A program made the translations under genes and the position numbers. The notes under the pieces were generated by a model, which made no database searches, was not told the DNA's origin, and saw only the letters and a list, made by a program, of their open reading frames with translations. A DNA stretch of 64,000 nt from Chaetorhynchus papuensis (lineage: Eukaryota; Chordata; Aves; Passeriformes; Rhipiduridae): contig VWYX01000393.1 of the NCBI GenBank assembly GCA_013396525.1, positions 62,001-126,000 of the forward strand, read 5' to 3'. Of the stretch, positions 26,103 through 39,550 are shown piece after piece. Positions within the stretch are counted from its first letter, which is position 1. Each line of letters opens with the position of its first letter.

Positions 26103-28049
26103 GGCAAGGAGTCACTTCACATTAAAGTACTCTGGGAAAAACAGATTAAGCTCTCCTTGGTGTCAGCTGACCAGCAACGACCTCTGAAGATTCATTAACC
26201 TGATGAGTCTCAATCCGGGGAAAAAATATTTTGGTTTAAAATGGGCAGACACAGCACAAAGACCACAGTTTTGCCCCATGAGTTACAAGGGTATATTCAC
26301 AGTTAAACAAGCACTCTGTGTTCTTATGTCTTGCTACCACAGTGGTGATGTCCTGCAGCTTGTGAGGATCAATTTCAAGCTGGCCCTTTTCTATGCAATG
26401 AGAAACTTCTACCTTGAGTCACTTGGATTCTTTCACAGCAGTGTCATAACACTGCACTGTGCTATTGCAATGCACCTGCTCGTGGCCCGATGCTGCCCCA
26501 AACACAGCAAGAAAACATCATCGTGACCCCCATGAAGCAACAAGCTTCTTGGCATGCTACGAATACCCTTGAAGAGTAAAAGCTCTTTCACACTGCCAGT
26601 GCTATGCAATTGCTCTAATGAGCCACACGACTCTAAGGAAAGCATTTGCCTTCTCCTTCACAGGCTTCTCCATCCCCCCAATTAACTACATTACCATCAT
26701 AACTAAGCCCCTGTGCCTGGCGCGTGCTGGCAGCTGGCAGAGCCCACGTTTCAAGACGTGCTCGATGCGTCTCTGCACAGCGGATCAGGACACAGACATT
26801 TTAGTGTGCGTCAGACACCACATTTCTCCATCCTTGAAACTGATCCTGCCGGAGTGTGCTCTCTGCAGAGCCAGGACTTTAACCCGAGAGCACAGCTGCA
26901 TTTTTGAGTATCATGTTAATACAGTGTTGTGGTGGGGATTTTGTTCAAGGGAGGATGGCTCCACTCTGACCTTTGGCTCCAGAGGCACGCTTTAAAATTA
27001 AAACCTTTCTTCTTCTGTGACCCACCACTAATTTATCTCCATTCATACAAAACTGTGATTCTGAAAACCGTTTGCATTCTCATCTGCTAGTGTGCATGGC
27101 CCTTTGTACATGCCAGCAAAGGCCAAGGGAAGGACAGTACGTACTCTGTTTTTAACGCAAGAAGTCTTTTATAGATGTGTTAACTCAGAGAAGATAGGAA
27201 GACCTTGGTTTTGTCCATCTGGCATGGTGGTATTCCAGCTCTGAGCTTGGGGTCAGAGCCAAAGATCAAGAAAATGCATTAAACCAACAGTAGAGCCAAG
27301 CCAAAAGTTTTCTTTGGGACCCTGGACTCTGGTGAGGAGGGAGCAGTGAGGATGGTGGCCAGGAAGAGCAGCAGCAGCACTGGGAGCCCTCATCTGCTTC
27401 TGCTGCCATGTGTCCCTGATTCATCATGGCAAGTCCTCTCCTCGCCATGAGTTTGCTTCAGCTGCTGCACTGCCCCATCCAGCAGGCAGCCGGGAGGCAC
27501 TGTGTGTCCACGGGGCTTGCACAGGTCTGACCGTCCATCCCTGCTGTGCGTCCCCGGCACAGCCAGATCCACTCTGAGAAGTGAGACTTCCTTATGCTTT
27601 TAATTGTGCTACCCTCTAGTGGCCAATGCCATCCCCTTGGAGCTCGGATCTCCACTCCTGGCAGAGGAGAGGCCTTGGACTGCAAACCTTCAAGACCAGA
27701 AGCGAGCTTGGAGCTGGGCAAGAATGACTTGCACGTTTGAAAGGAGACAGAGTCCTGGCAAGGCCAAACGCCAGCCCAGGCTCCACCACCCCAGCTCTGC
27801 TTTGGTCTTAGGAAGGGCAAGATCTCCCTGCTCAGGCTGAGAGGTCTTGACCGGAGCAGGGTGAAGCCAGCTCAATATCAGCTGCTTGCAACACGAAAAG
27901 CATCACCAAATTATCACTCTTGGCAGGCTCTCCCATAGAACACGCTTCCTTCCTTCTCCCTGCTGTCTCACACCAGGCGCTCCAGCAGCTTGGATGGCAG
28001 CAGAAACACTCAACACGTCAATAAAAATGGGTTAGAATTCAAGGAACGT

Positions 28050-28204
28050 CCTTGCAATTACCGAGATAATTGCTACATTTCAGAACCAAACATTACTTAA
28101 TGGCGCTCAATTATCTTGTGGCAGGGCCTGCAATGGCAGCAACTAATTGCTTAACTAAAGACTTTCTTCTTTCCACCCTGTGTCAACATGCATTCGTGCA
28201 ATTA
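28050..28204. promoter_or_regulatory. Candidate homeodomain-site cluster (enhancer-like)
   Basis: The six-base word CAATTA or its complement TAATTG occurs five times: 28055-28060, 28067-28072, 28108-28113, 28144-28149 and 28199-28204. A further TTAATGG lies at 28097-28103. This is the core bound by many homeodomain proteins of the antennapedia and paired types. With equal base frequencies about 0.07 occurrences would be expected in 150 bp, so the cluster is striking even after allowing for A+T content. The sequence around it is not low-complexity. Function as a developmental enhancer is inference; cross-species conservation could not be tested here. Confidence 0.35.
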
Positions 28205-30946
28205 GGCCACTGGTGCAGGGAGGAGAGGAGATACTTGTTGTGAAAAGAGGGGTTAAGTGGCAGCCACAGCCATGTTCCAAAGCTCAGAGGACAAGTGTCT
28301 TGCCTCAGACCTCATGAGCATGTGAAGCAGAACCTCAAAAGCCCAGGAGCTAAAAGGATACAGGTTTTTGCTTCCTGTCTCTGAACAAAGACCTCAAATG
28401 ACCACTCAATGTGACTGGTGCCCCTCTTGGAAGCTTACAGGCCCCCCAGACTCAGCTGCATGTCAGTAGCCTTTTCAGTAGTTTATCAGTCTGCAGAGTT
28501 CACAGATACTAACAAAAAGAAAAAGAAAACAATCAACTGCCTAAAAGCTAATAGAAGACTTCCCTTTGGGTACTTTCAAGCTTGTTGAAAACCTGCTTGT
28601 TGTTAATCTCTTCACCGAGCATCTCTCATATGAAAGAGAAGCAAAGGGAAAATAGGTGCACTTTCCTCATGATTTGCCATTTCATCACTTCTTCACAATT
28701 CTCTATCGTATCTTCAGAACTCCCATAAGCAGAGCCTTTCACTTTGCTTTGACACAGAACTACTCCCTGTCCTTCAAGTTCCTGTCCCTTCTCCCTGGCT
28801 TTTTCAGCCTCTCCTTTACTTGAGGTGGAAGCACAAGACCCCAGATCAGGCCATTACCCTTGTGAAAACATCAGGTCCTGGTTTCTACCCCTCGCTGGTC
28901 ATGTTTGGTTTGTTCCTCTGACCAGATAGGGTTCACCACAGAGCCAGCCCCAGGCCTTGTCTCCTGAACATTGGCTACCCTGGATCCAAGGGCTGTGCCT
29001 GTTCAGCTCTGCTCACCCTTTCCACACTCACATTTCTCAGACACGAATTCCCAAGGCTGTTTTCCTGTTCAGTTACCAGCTCAACTCCCTCCCTTTGAAG
29101 CCCCTCCTCACTACTCTTAAGGACATTTTTTTTCTACCATTCATCATAGTTTCCACAGAAGCAATAAACTAACTAGGGTTGACTGTCCAGCTCAGAGCCC
29201 TCCTTGGGGGCCTTCAGTTTGATGTAAAACTGTCTGTTCTCACGCTGGTTTTTTTATGTTTGTCTGTTTAAATTAAAGTCACAGTTTACTTGCATCCTTT
29301 AAGTTACTGAACAGCCCTGTGAATATTTGAGACAAGGGCTTCAGGGCCCCCCAGATTTTATCTTTCAAATCTCCATTTTCCTCTTTGCTACTTTAACACC
29401 TTTCACAAGCTAAAGGACACACTCTCCTCTCCAGAACCCCACACTAGTTTGTCCTCATTTCTCCCCATCGTTTAAGTCCTGTGCGTGCCTTTAGGACTTG
29501 TATTCCAGTTACAAAACGAGAAAGGGGACGAGACCAGTGGGGTACTAAGATCTTGTGGACTCAGACTGGTCACTTGGAAGAATCATGACCCAGCAAGGGA
29601 ATAGTTAACATTCCCTAAAACTGAGGCGGTTTCGCAGCACACAGCTCAGTTTGCTAGCAACGCACCCTCTCCATTTTCACACGCGCGCACACGGGCTAAT
29701 TGTTTCACAGGAATAACCTCACCTGCAATTAGCCACTGTTTTAAGTCTTTGATCTCTATAACTCTCCAGAGGACAGCAAGATTCCCACATGAAAGTGCTT
29801 TATTATTTTATTCCACATTTGGGAGTGACCCTGTGCTCCTGGATTTATTAAAAAAATGTCCTTACCTGATCTCAGAGATTCCCATTGAGCCGAGGGAGGC
29901 TGTGGCAAGGGGAAAAGCTCCCTTTGGGACATGGTTCTCCCAGGTGTTAAGGCTAAGTGAGTACAGCCCCCACCTGATGGCCTTCACCTGCTCTCTGAGC
30001 AGAGTGCTGCTCTGCCAGCATCAAACCCATCCCGAAGATGGACTTTTTGGGGACATGTCTTGTCTTGCTGATTCACTTCCTGGGGTAAATTTATTTCTTT
30101 GAGCTATTTTCCATTTCACAGTTAAGGATCAGCACACAATGTCCCTTTCCAGGGAGCTTACCTTAGCCAACAGAGAGGAGACCTCTACATCTGATCCTGT
30201 AGCTGAGGCCAGAGGGTGCACACAGCTCCTGAAGAGACGGTTGCCAGATTCTGCCTGCTTGTTTTTCCAGGGAAAGGGATGGGGCAGAGCAGGTAGCTCA
30301 GAGGCCCAAGCCATAGGTCTGGTCCCAAAGAAAACAAAATGTCAGGGCTTAAAGGCTCTTAATTAACTCTATTAAAGTGATAATCATGGCCTGCCCAACC
30401 CCAGGGGAATGGAAAAAACCCTCCAGTGAGAGATGCATATAAAGGTACTGGAGTGAAACATGAAATTTTTTTAACCACTGTCAGCAGTTAGAAGGCAGTG
30501 GGTGGTGGGAGGGAGGTGAGAAGAAAAGATCCTGAGTTCAAGGAGGTTCTGGTTTTGCACCTACACATAGAAAACAACCTAGAAGTCAAAGAGATTTCTG
30601 TGTATTTGCTTTTTGCAGGGCTGCTTTCAAAACATCTGAAAAATTTAGACTGGATCCTTTACAGTTCATTGCTGCACAGTAAAATATGCCCTTAACCACT
30701 TCCTTTTGGCCCTTTTATTTAAATTAGATGTGGCTTAAAAATAAATCTCTCACATTTCCTTGCAAAAGAGCAGGTAGGACAGTGCTTTAAGAGAGCCAGC
30801 ACTGCTTCCATGCCTCTGTGCAGGAGTTGGGCCCTAGAGATGAGGCTCTTTTCACCTCACAGGGATGTGCTTCCAGAAAAAGTTTCAAGGAGAGGTGCCC
30901 GGTTCCCACAGCTACCGGAGTCCATTCAGTGGCTGGTACTGCAGCT
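28205..30946. other. Unique non-coding stretch
   Basis: No gene recognised. The longest ATG-initiated frames are 117 codons (29749-30102, plus) and a chance-like frame overlapping the downstream CR1 end. An inverted pair of TAATTG-type sites (29695-29733) is listed separately. Otherwise the stretch is mixed-composition unique DNA. Confidence 0.65.
29695..29733. promoter_or_regulatory. Inverted pair of homeodomain-type sites
   Basis: GCTAATTG at 29695-29702 faces its exact complement CAATTAGC at 29726-29733, with 23 bases between. The core is the same six-base word that clusters at 28.05-28.20 kb. Two sites in mirror orientation would suit two homeodomain proteins bound as a pair. An eight-base inverted match can also occur by chance. 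Confidence 0.2.
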
Positions 30947-31045
30947 TCACAGAATCATTGAATATCCTGATGTGGAAAGAACTCGGGAGGATCATGAAAG
31001 TCCAATTCCTGGCCCTGCACAGGATAGCCCCGAGTTCTGTCCCTT
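30947..31045 (-). repeat. CR1 LINE 3' end, about 100 bp, antisense
   Basis: The plus strand starts with the CR1 terminal motif TCACAGAATCATTGAATATC and continues through GATCATGAAAGTCCAATTCC and TGGCCCTGCACAGGATAGCC, which follow the avian CR1 3'-end text closely (consensus 'gatcatcgagtccaactcctggccctgcacaggacaaccc'). The match fades after CGAGTTCTGTCCC. This is a short, 5'-truncated insertion. It has no coding capacity. Confidence 0.75.
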
Positions 31046-34000
31046 GGGAGCCTCCTTCTCCTTCGGATATGAAGAGACCTTATGGGAGCCAGGGCAAAGC
31101 CACCCCTCACGAGCAGCACCCCTGGGCTGGTGTGAAAGGACACAACATCTGGCAGGCAGCAAGAGGCAGGAGCTACCCTTACCACTCAAACTGTGTGGGT
31201 TTGGATTTTCAGATGTAGCACCATGAAGATGCATAATTAGAGCACCCCAGAAGCTGCTTTAAATCATGAAATCAGCTTAATTTTCCTGCTGCCTTTGGAA
31301 GGAAGAGAAACTTCACACCACCATTTTCCATCTGAGCCTGCAGGCAGGAGATTCTGACCCCAGCCAGTCAGTGGGATCAGCACAGCTTTTTCCCTGCCTT
31401 ATGCAGTCACAGACCCCCAGCACCTGCTGATAAAGGAGGTTTTAGAAGACAGCCCAAAATGCAGTGCTGTCAGGGCACAGACCTAGTGGGCTGCCCTGGT
31501 TCTGCATTTAGTAGCAGCTTCTCCTGCCAGCTTCCCACCAGTGCAGTGTTCTTGAGTTTAAGCACATGGCACATGAGTAGCACCAAATTCAAAAATCCTT
31601 TCCCCACTAAGCACCCAAATCAATGCAGCGTTTCAGCCCTGAAATTCTCTTTCATCTTCTTTGGTTGTAAAACCTACAGTGTCAGCTTGTCACTTATAAA
31701 AGCCTCATATCACAAAGTCTCCCTGAAGTGTGGTTTGCCCCAGTTATAAAAAAAACCCCACAACCACAAGTAATGTATACTCTAAATGATCAGTTAAAGG
31801 TTGGCTTTCCTTTCTGGGTTCTTCACTTTCAGGCAGCACACACTTCACCCTTTCAAACTTTTCTTTGCTAATCTGGGAACTAGAATTTCACTGTGATGGT
31901 AGTGAACACTGAGATGAGGGCAGAGAAGTGCAAGTGACTGACTGGCCCTGGCTTAATGCACAACCATTCCCCAGCTGAATGACAGTCTCATCACTCTCCC
32001 ACCCTGAGCTGACAGCTCAGTTCAGCTGATGGTGCAGCCACTCTGCACCAGGAGAAGCATGTTACTGTCACAGCCTGGACCCTCTGTCACACTTCCAAAG
32101 CTGGCATGCTAGGGGGCAAAGGAAGGAAAGGGTAAGTAATATGAATTTCCCAATTAAAAATCACTGAATCATGACACTCAAACTGAGACTTTATTTCCAG
32201 CGTTAAGCCTAAAAATCCTCTGGGATATGAGCCCTTCTTCATTGGTGTTACTGCATCTCACCGAGGGCAGACCTCATCAGCCCTTTCATCATCTCCTTTC
32301 ATCTCACAGGCCCCTTACCTTCCCATGTGACTGGAAAAAGTCAGAAAATCATGGTCTGTGCTGCTCTAGTACCTGCGGGTAGCATTCAATAACAGGTGCT
32401 GCAAGCACAGGGCTGCTCCTGCCCTCAGCCTCATGCCAGAAGCCTGTCAGGCAGCTGCTCTGCCTAAACTGTACCCTGCTTAACAGAGGACAGTGCTTGC
32501 CTTTTACCTCCTCCTCCTTCTCCTCCTCCACTGGGAGCTCTGATTTCTCACCTCCCACTACAACACTTATCAGAGAGTATATCCTTCACCTCTAGCTCAG
32601 CGTCCCTTTCCCCAGACTGGAAAGTCACTGATGATGGGGGTGGGAGGTGGCAGCTTGTTCTCAGCTCATTAATCTATCACAAACCTCTGCACCAGGCTAG
32701 CTGCCTCCAGCCCTCATTCATTTTCAAGCACAAAGGATGTTTGCGTTTGATTGGATATGCTGGATAAATGATTCCAAGCTGTGAATTTAATTTCATGACT
32801 AATCACAGGCACGGGTTGAAATCCTGTGCATGAAGTTGACAAATAAACTTCCATTGACCTCCATGGCAAGGTGGGACACCGGTTACCCTGAAATAAATAA
32901 TAATGTAAATTAGATCATAGGGGTTCACAGGAAGGGGAGATGTAAGAAGACATCATTCACATCACTCTTATCTTTGCTTCTGGTCTGTGGATTCACATAT
33001 GAAGGGGATATTTGCTTTCCTGTATTACTAGTGTCTGTGAAACAGAAACACATAATTAAGGAGCCTCACAGTCCCAGCTCAGACAAACCCCAGAAGCTTC
33101 TAAACCAGCTCCAAGTTGGTCTTATAACATCAGTCAGACCTTTCAGCTTTGCTGGCAGCTTTGATATCCCTATGGATGAGGGATGCTTCTCCTCTGGGCA
33201 CAGAGAAGTCCCTGCCTACCTCCAGCAGAAAGCTTTCCCATGGGGCTCACACCATCCCTGGAAGTGTCATTGCAGGGCTTAGGGCTGGTGGCACAGCTTC
33301 AGCACTCTTCATTTTCCAGCAGAGGAGATGACTCAGACTCCGTTTCCAAAGACATAAAGGGTCACCCCTCCAACCCGGTAAATTAGTCAGGTGCTCAACG
33401 TGGGACTCCTCCCAGGAATCAGGAGAAGCAAAAATCCCATTTAATTCCTTATTCTTTTTTCTTAAATGCTAGTGATTGTGCAGCATTAGAGTCTAGATGT
33501 GTATGCCTGGCTCTTTTTTCACAAACACCCCAAACCCCAAAGTCAGACCAGGGAAATCAGTTACAGATTTCAGGAAGTTTCTCTCAGCACCTCTACTGTG
33601 CCCAGTCAGGCTGGAGCGAGAGTTGTGCAGCCCTGTCTGAAATGAGCTGGCTGTTCTCAGCCCAGCCCTGTAGTACAGCATCCTCTTTGAACAGAGCCCC
33701 TACATCACATATAACATCACAAAGGAGAGACAGGGGCGGGGGGAAAAAGTAAAGGGAGGTAAACACGTGACAGGAGGAATAGAGAAGACAGCAGGACACA
33801 CAGTCATGGCCTGTGCTTGTTACCAGTGCAGCAATGCACATCTGCACTTCACAGCTTGTGGTCTGTGCTCTGGAGCTGCTGAAGGTCTAATGGCTTCTCC
33901 CACTGCTGTGCCATGATGTGACATGTCCTTGTCTGGGCATTACGGGGCCAGGAGGAAACTTTTAGGGAAAAGCTGCTCAGCATTAACTGTGCTCAGCAGG

Positions 34001-34245
34001 GCAGCGTGGGTATCACCTCCGTGACTGAATGATGAATGGCCTCAGCACTGCAACCTCCTCAAAAATGCACTTGTCTGAATCTCTCCATGGCACCTGACTG
34101 GCCTTCAGAGCCTAATTCCTGAAATTAGGTACTAGGGCAGAGGTTTTTGGTTTCCAAACCAGACAATGTGCTGGAGAGTGGCCAGAGGCTGCGGGTACAC
34201 TGAGCGAGGGTGAGGTAATTTGGGGGGGAAGCTTTCTGCCTACAG

Positions 34246-34352
34246 GGAGAGCAGGATGCGTGAGAGCAGGTCTACAGCTCTCAGCTGGAGCAAAAATTAC
34301 CGGCAGATTATCATCTTGATAGCAAGATTTAGTGCAAGGAGGGCCAGGCCAG
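34246..34352 (+). other. Candidate exon, 107 bp
   Basis: The left edge follows CTTTCTGCCTACAG, a fair acceptor, and the right edge is GGCCAG followed by GTGAGT, a strong donor. One plus-strand frame is open across the segment but shows no known domain. The middle contains TTATCATCTTGATAGC, two GATA-type sites in opposite orientation, so conservation here could equally reflect an enhancer. The length is not a multiple of three. Confidence 0.17.
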
Positions 34353-37300
34353 GTGAGTCACCCTGCTGCTGCTGCCAGTCGTTGGGGCTGCTGATGGCTG
34401 TGATAACCCAATGAGCACGGAGTGAGGACTGGCAGGGAGATTGCCAGGTTAGTTATGGAGCTGGGCACTCTGGAATGTCAGCAGCTGCTGCCCGTGCCCC
34501 TTCATGCCACCAGACACTGGAGAGGACAGAGCACAGGGCCCGAGACATGCCAGCATTTGCCACTTGTTACTGGCTGCCTGGTGCAGCCGATCCTCTCCCA
34601 GGAATTGGGTATGGAAGCAGATTTTGCTCCACCGCAAGCTCCTCCTCTGGGGGTGCACACGAGGAGCTGAACAGCTCCCAACCCCAACAAGGCAACAGCT
34701 GAACTTGACTCACTGAGCCATGGTCAAGCACCAGGGACTAAAACCTGTGGCCAAGCTTCTGGGCAAGCCCAGGCCAAAGATCATAAAGAACTAAAGCAGA
34801 GGGGAATAAATTCCCCAAAACAAGATACAGCATCCCTGGTCTTCTTCGAGAGCACCAGGCCCTGATGAGACAGGAAGGTCTGGGCTCTGCTGTCTTCAGT
34901 TCAGTCATTTACCACAGCAGATGAATGAGCTCAGATACGTGTCCTCTGCTTCAGAGTTTGCACACCCAGCACCTCACCCATCCCAGCAGGTAGTGCCACA
35001 TCAGGTATCAATTTGACACAGTGGTCTCTTACCTTTTCTCTGTGTAGGTCTAATTAGAACAGGGATGGGCTCCCAAACAGTCCTGCTCAGTCTATTAGCC
35101 AGGGATCACATTTCACCAGAGGGTGTGGAGAGGCCCTTGACACCAAAATGTTTTGACAATCAAACATCCCCAAGCAACTCCAAGCACTGAGCACAGCTGA
35201 TGCACGGGTGCCAAAGCAGCTTTGAGCTGTCTAGAGCCACAGACACATAACAGAGCTCAGCAAATCCTTCCTGGGAAGTGGTGTGAACTCTTGGGTTACT
35301 GCTACACACCAAGCCAGCTGTCCTCTCTGCACACCCAGCACCACCTATGCTGGTGAGCCTGATGGGAGCCCCAGTCTGAGCAAGCTGAGATGCTGGTGCA
35401 CACTGCTGCTGCTGACTGCTCGGTTTTCAGGAGCCACATATACCCTACAGAGCACCAGAAAGCCATCACCCTCCACAGGCCCTTCCACATGGCCAGCACT
35501 GCACCTGCAGAGAGAAACAGAGATTGCAGATACTGCTGAACAGCCCCTGCAGGCATGAGGCTCCCCAGACTCACCGCTGTAACCAGTGAGGGATGCAAGG
35601 TTCAGGCCCTCTGGCTGACACTACTTCACCTCCTGCTTTAGAGCAGAGATAGTGGCTGCCCCTGCTTTGCACTGGGGGGTCTCTCCCCCGTGGATGCACT
35701 CTAAGCCCAAACACATCATCCTCTTGCTGGGGCTCCCATCTTTCCGTTGCCCCAGGTGAAAGTGGTGGCTGGATGTGATGAGGTGCTACTTGGCCTGAAA
35801 AATCTTTAGATGTTGCAATTCGTTGCTCAGGGGCTGCAGCTGGTCTAGATTAGATTACACTGGGCTAACCAGAGAGATTTTTGCTGGGTTTCTCCAGTGC
35901 ATGCTAACCACAAATCATGAAGCAGCAAGAAGACCTAAAAAATGTTCACATCTGAAATGCTTTCTCACAGAGCAAGTCCCATTAACAAAAAGTCCCATGA
36001 GGTCAAAAGAGAAATGAAAAGTAATCGCTGGGGTCGGAGGTTGTACAGTGCACTGAGTATTGAAATTACTCACCCTGCTACAGTCCAGCTACAAGACTTT
36101 CTGTTTGCTTTGCCCTAATTTTTGGGTGTTTTACAGTCATTGGAATGATAAATTAAACTCCTACACTAGAAAATAGCTGGTGGCAATAGAGGTGGGGTAA
36201 TTTCATGAGTTAACTGTGACAGACCAATATGAGGAACATTATGATCCAATTTTGGTTTAAATTTGGAGACAAAAGTACACCTCAGTGCTTATTTTGTCAA
36301 AATGGCTTATTCAGCTCAAGAACATATTTTGCATCCCTATTTCCCCTGCTGCACAGTGGAATATGATGCCGTGCAGTCTGCTTGTCATAGCTCAGATCCT
36401 GTCTTACATTTCTGTAATGCCTTGAGTGCTGGAGAGTTTTGGCATGCTTCACAAACTGCTGTATGCATGGCCAGAATCAGACATGCAGCCACTTCTGGGG
36501 TGGAAGGCAGCAAGAACTGCAGGTGCTGCACTGGGGGGAATAAGATTCTGTCCCGGAAGAGATGCTTTTGCATAGCATGTCATTAATGTCAATCTCTGAA
36601 CACCCAGCAAGCTCCTGGCTACAAGTTTAGCTGCATTTCAAGGATTGGAAATTTTACTGCTGGGATGTGAACCTGTAGTTCCAGGCAATCCATTTATGCC
36701 TAACCTGCTAGGCTGTCAGTAGCTGTTTTCATCACTTACATACTCTATAGAACAATAATAGGTAAATATCAATGTAGATCTCAGCCTCCTGCACCTTTTG
36801 GAAGGGGTTATATCTTCCTAAAGGATGCTTTTGGTGAAGGAACCAACACCAGGTGGAAAAGGAGTCAGGTTGCCAGAAAAAGAGTCCTCATGTCTCTCCC
36901 ACCTCTCATCATCTGCTGGTCTCTCTTCTTCTCACTGCCCCACAATGCAAGAAGGAGGCACATCGTGAAGGTCGGGAGGGCAAAGGTGGAGAAGGAGGGA
37001 GAACATGGCTTGGGCTGTGATTCTCACTGAGCTGCAAAGCTGCAGAGATTGAGGAGTGCACGGCAGCAAAGGTGTGGCACAGATTCTGTTCTCCCAGTGC
37101 CTTCTGCAGCCCTCAGGGTCCTGCATATCCCTTCCTGGTTGAAGAGAGAGCAGTGTGACAACTCAATTGACTATCACAGTGAGAGTTTGGTGCCTGGAGC
37201 TGACATGTCACCACTGAACATGCTCCTTAATTCAGGCTCCTAATCCTATTCCCGTATTAAATACCAGATTCCAGGCATCCTGCAGCTTCTGTGACACCTA

Positions 37301-38923
37301 CCTGGAGCCATTTGCCATAGCCTACCTGCTCATCTCCATCCCCCTTCCCAAAATCCTGGATGCCAAAAGCATGTCCTGGCAGTCAGAGAGGTTCCAGCAA
37401 GGTTCTTGTTGAGGTATCTGCTTGTTGCCTTCCAGTACTTGGGAAGGTACTGGTGAAAAGGCAGGTGATGCTGAGCAGATTGGAAGTTGACCAAGGGTAC
37501 CTGTGATCTGCCCACAGTGCTGCTACCAGCTTCTTCCTTAACTGGGTATTAGTTTACTTGTTTTGGTTTTGAACAGGCCTAAAAATTGGCTATTCTTAGG
37601 GAAGGAGAGAAAAAAAAAATCACTTTTTCTATGCCACCCTTTTTTAACATCATCCTGGAGCTACATGGGGAGAATGATGCCCCTTTCTTCCTGCACACTG
37701 AGGACGTAGAGAGGAAAGAGCAGTACCTGTGGCCCTGAGCATTGCCTGGGGCACTGGCTGGCAGCTGAAGAAGACCTGGTTTGCAGCCACACACCCAAGT
37801 GCTGTGGTGTGTGTCCTACCTCAGCCTGAATCACAGCTGCCAGCGGGAGCCAACACCTGGGTTTGCAGGGAACACTGCCTTCGGCTGCACCCAGCTCCTC
37901 GTGCTTAGGAAACCACAGCCCTGGGTATGGAGCAGCTGAAATTTGGGTGAGTGTCTTTAAGCACTGCTATTTTTTAGAAGGCATTTCCATTTCGGTGGGG
38001 TAGAGGTTAACAAGTGATTGGCTATAAAATGGGATCTAACATACTGAAAAAATTGATTGCTGCTGACACACAATAGCCCTGAGCCAGTTGATCTATCCCT
38101 GGCTCCCAGTGGCCATGAGGACACAACAGCTTCCCAAAACATTCAACTAAATATTCTGCATGCTGGGCTGCAGGGTGTTGGGTAGCCCACTAGCCAGAGT
38201 TTGCTGGAATGTTAACTTAATTTCCTAAGCACTGATGTAGGACTGAGAGGCCACTGGCCAGCCAATGTACCAGCCTGCCTTTATAAGATGCTGTGGCTGA
38301 ACAGGGCTGAGGCTTCACCTCCAAAGCCAGGGTCTGGATAATGAGCTTGAAATCAGCAAACAGAAGAAAATCAAACTCATTCCAGGCTCTGCCTTTCCTT
38401 GTCACCATGCGCCATCCCAGATGCTTCCTATTCCTCAACAGCATCTTCCACCTTGAGACATTTGGGACAGTGTTTCCCTTCATCTCAAAAAGCAGCATGT
38501 GGGGCAGAGAGACAACAAAGCTCTGATATCTCAGAGCCACATCTCTGCCTTGTGTGTTTTTGTGCAGTGCCAAAAACCATCGGGGTGGGCAGCCCTGGGG
38601 TAGCCGCTATCTCCAGCCCTGCCTCTTCTCTCTGACCACAGGCAAAGGCGGCTCTGCTTTGGACCAGGATCTCATACCAGCTTCCAACGTCATTTGTTCC
38701 ATCACCTGGACCTGTTGTTTTCAAATGAAGGGGCCAAGGGATATATTTGTTGATGGTATGTATGTTGGTTACTACCAGGATTGCAGTTTTAAGGATTTTC
38801 CACATATCGTGTGTCCTGTGTCCGTCCACGTTGCAGTGCAGTGACCCAGACACAACACTGACAGCTGCAGGGTAAATAAATAAAAACAGAGTATTTTGAT
38901 CTTGGAAGGGGAGCTGGTTTGGA

Positions 38924-38942
38924 GGGAAAGGGGGGGCCAGGG
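38924..38942 (+). other. Compact G-quadruplex motif
   Basis: GGG, AAA, a seven-G run and CCAGGG follow each other on the plus strand. The seven-G run can supply two G-triplets separated by one G, giving four triplets with loops of three, one and three. Potential is visible in sequence; folding is inference. Confidence 0.5.
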
Positions 38943-39550
38943 TGTCAGCAGCCAGAACAGGGTGGCCACAGCTGTGATGGGAACAGATGCGGCACAGGGA
39001 GCGGGAGCAGGGAATAAAGTTCTGCAAATGCAAGCAATGCTGGAGAGTCTTGGAGAATGGCATGCATATTTGGGACAGGTGGGAAGTGTTTACATTGAAA
39101 TAAGAAGGATGATGGCCTGACAGAATGCTGGTCATGTTACCTGTGACCCAAACTGACCGGCCACAGATCCCACGGGCCCAGAACATCTGAGACCACCATT
39201 TCTTTGTCACAGCAGAGCCCACTGAATGCATGTAGGGTCCCGTGCAGTGGTAGGGCTGCTGCTGCTTGTAGGTGTTTTGTCCCTCTCACAAGCAAGCTGA
39301 TGTTGCCTCTAAGCTAGCCTTTATCCCAGCCTAGCGTGTGGTGGGTCTCTGTAGGACCCCTGTGGAAGCCTTGAACCAGGCAGGTACAAGGCAAGATCAA
39401 GACCTGAGCCAGCAAACCTGCCAGTGTGGTCTCCAGCACAGCTGGAGCACAGCTGGCAGTGCCCAAAGACACATACGTTACTCACCCCGAACAGCAGCTC
39501 TGCCGTGACTGGGTCCCAAGCTGGTTACATCGGTTTATTGGCTTTGGTGC

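Larger units (their letters stand above)
21368..28049. other. Unique non-coding stretch
   Basis: No gene recognised. The longest frames are 194 codons (25515-26099, plus, running into the TG microsatellite) and 173 codons (21359-21880, minus). Both are in GC-richer sequence and neither has a recognisable domain. A possible SINE remnant (23745-23850) and the (TG)18 repeat are listed separately. A moderately TAAT-rich patch lies at about 23933-24015. Confidence 0.65.

Noticed and set aside
38485..39231. 248-codon minus-strand open frame, the longest in the window
   Set aside because: No recognisable domain, signal peptide or repeat pattern; overlapping frames on the other strand; no splice or promoter context. 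One frame of this size is plausible by chance in 64 kb.
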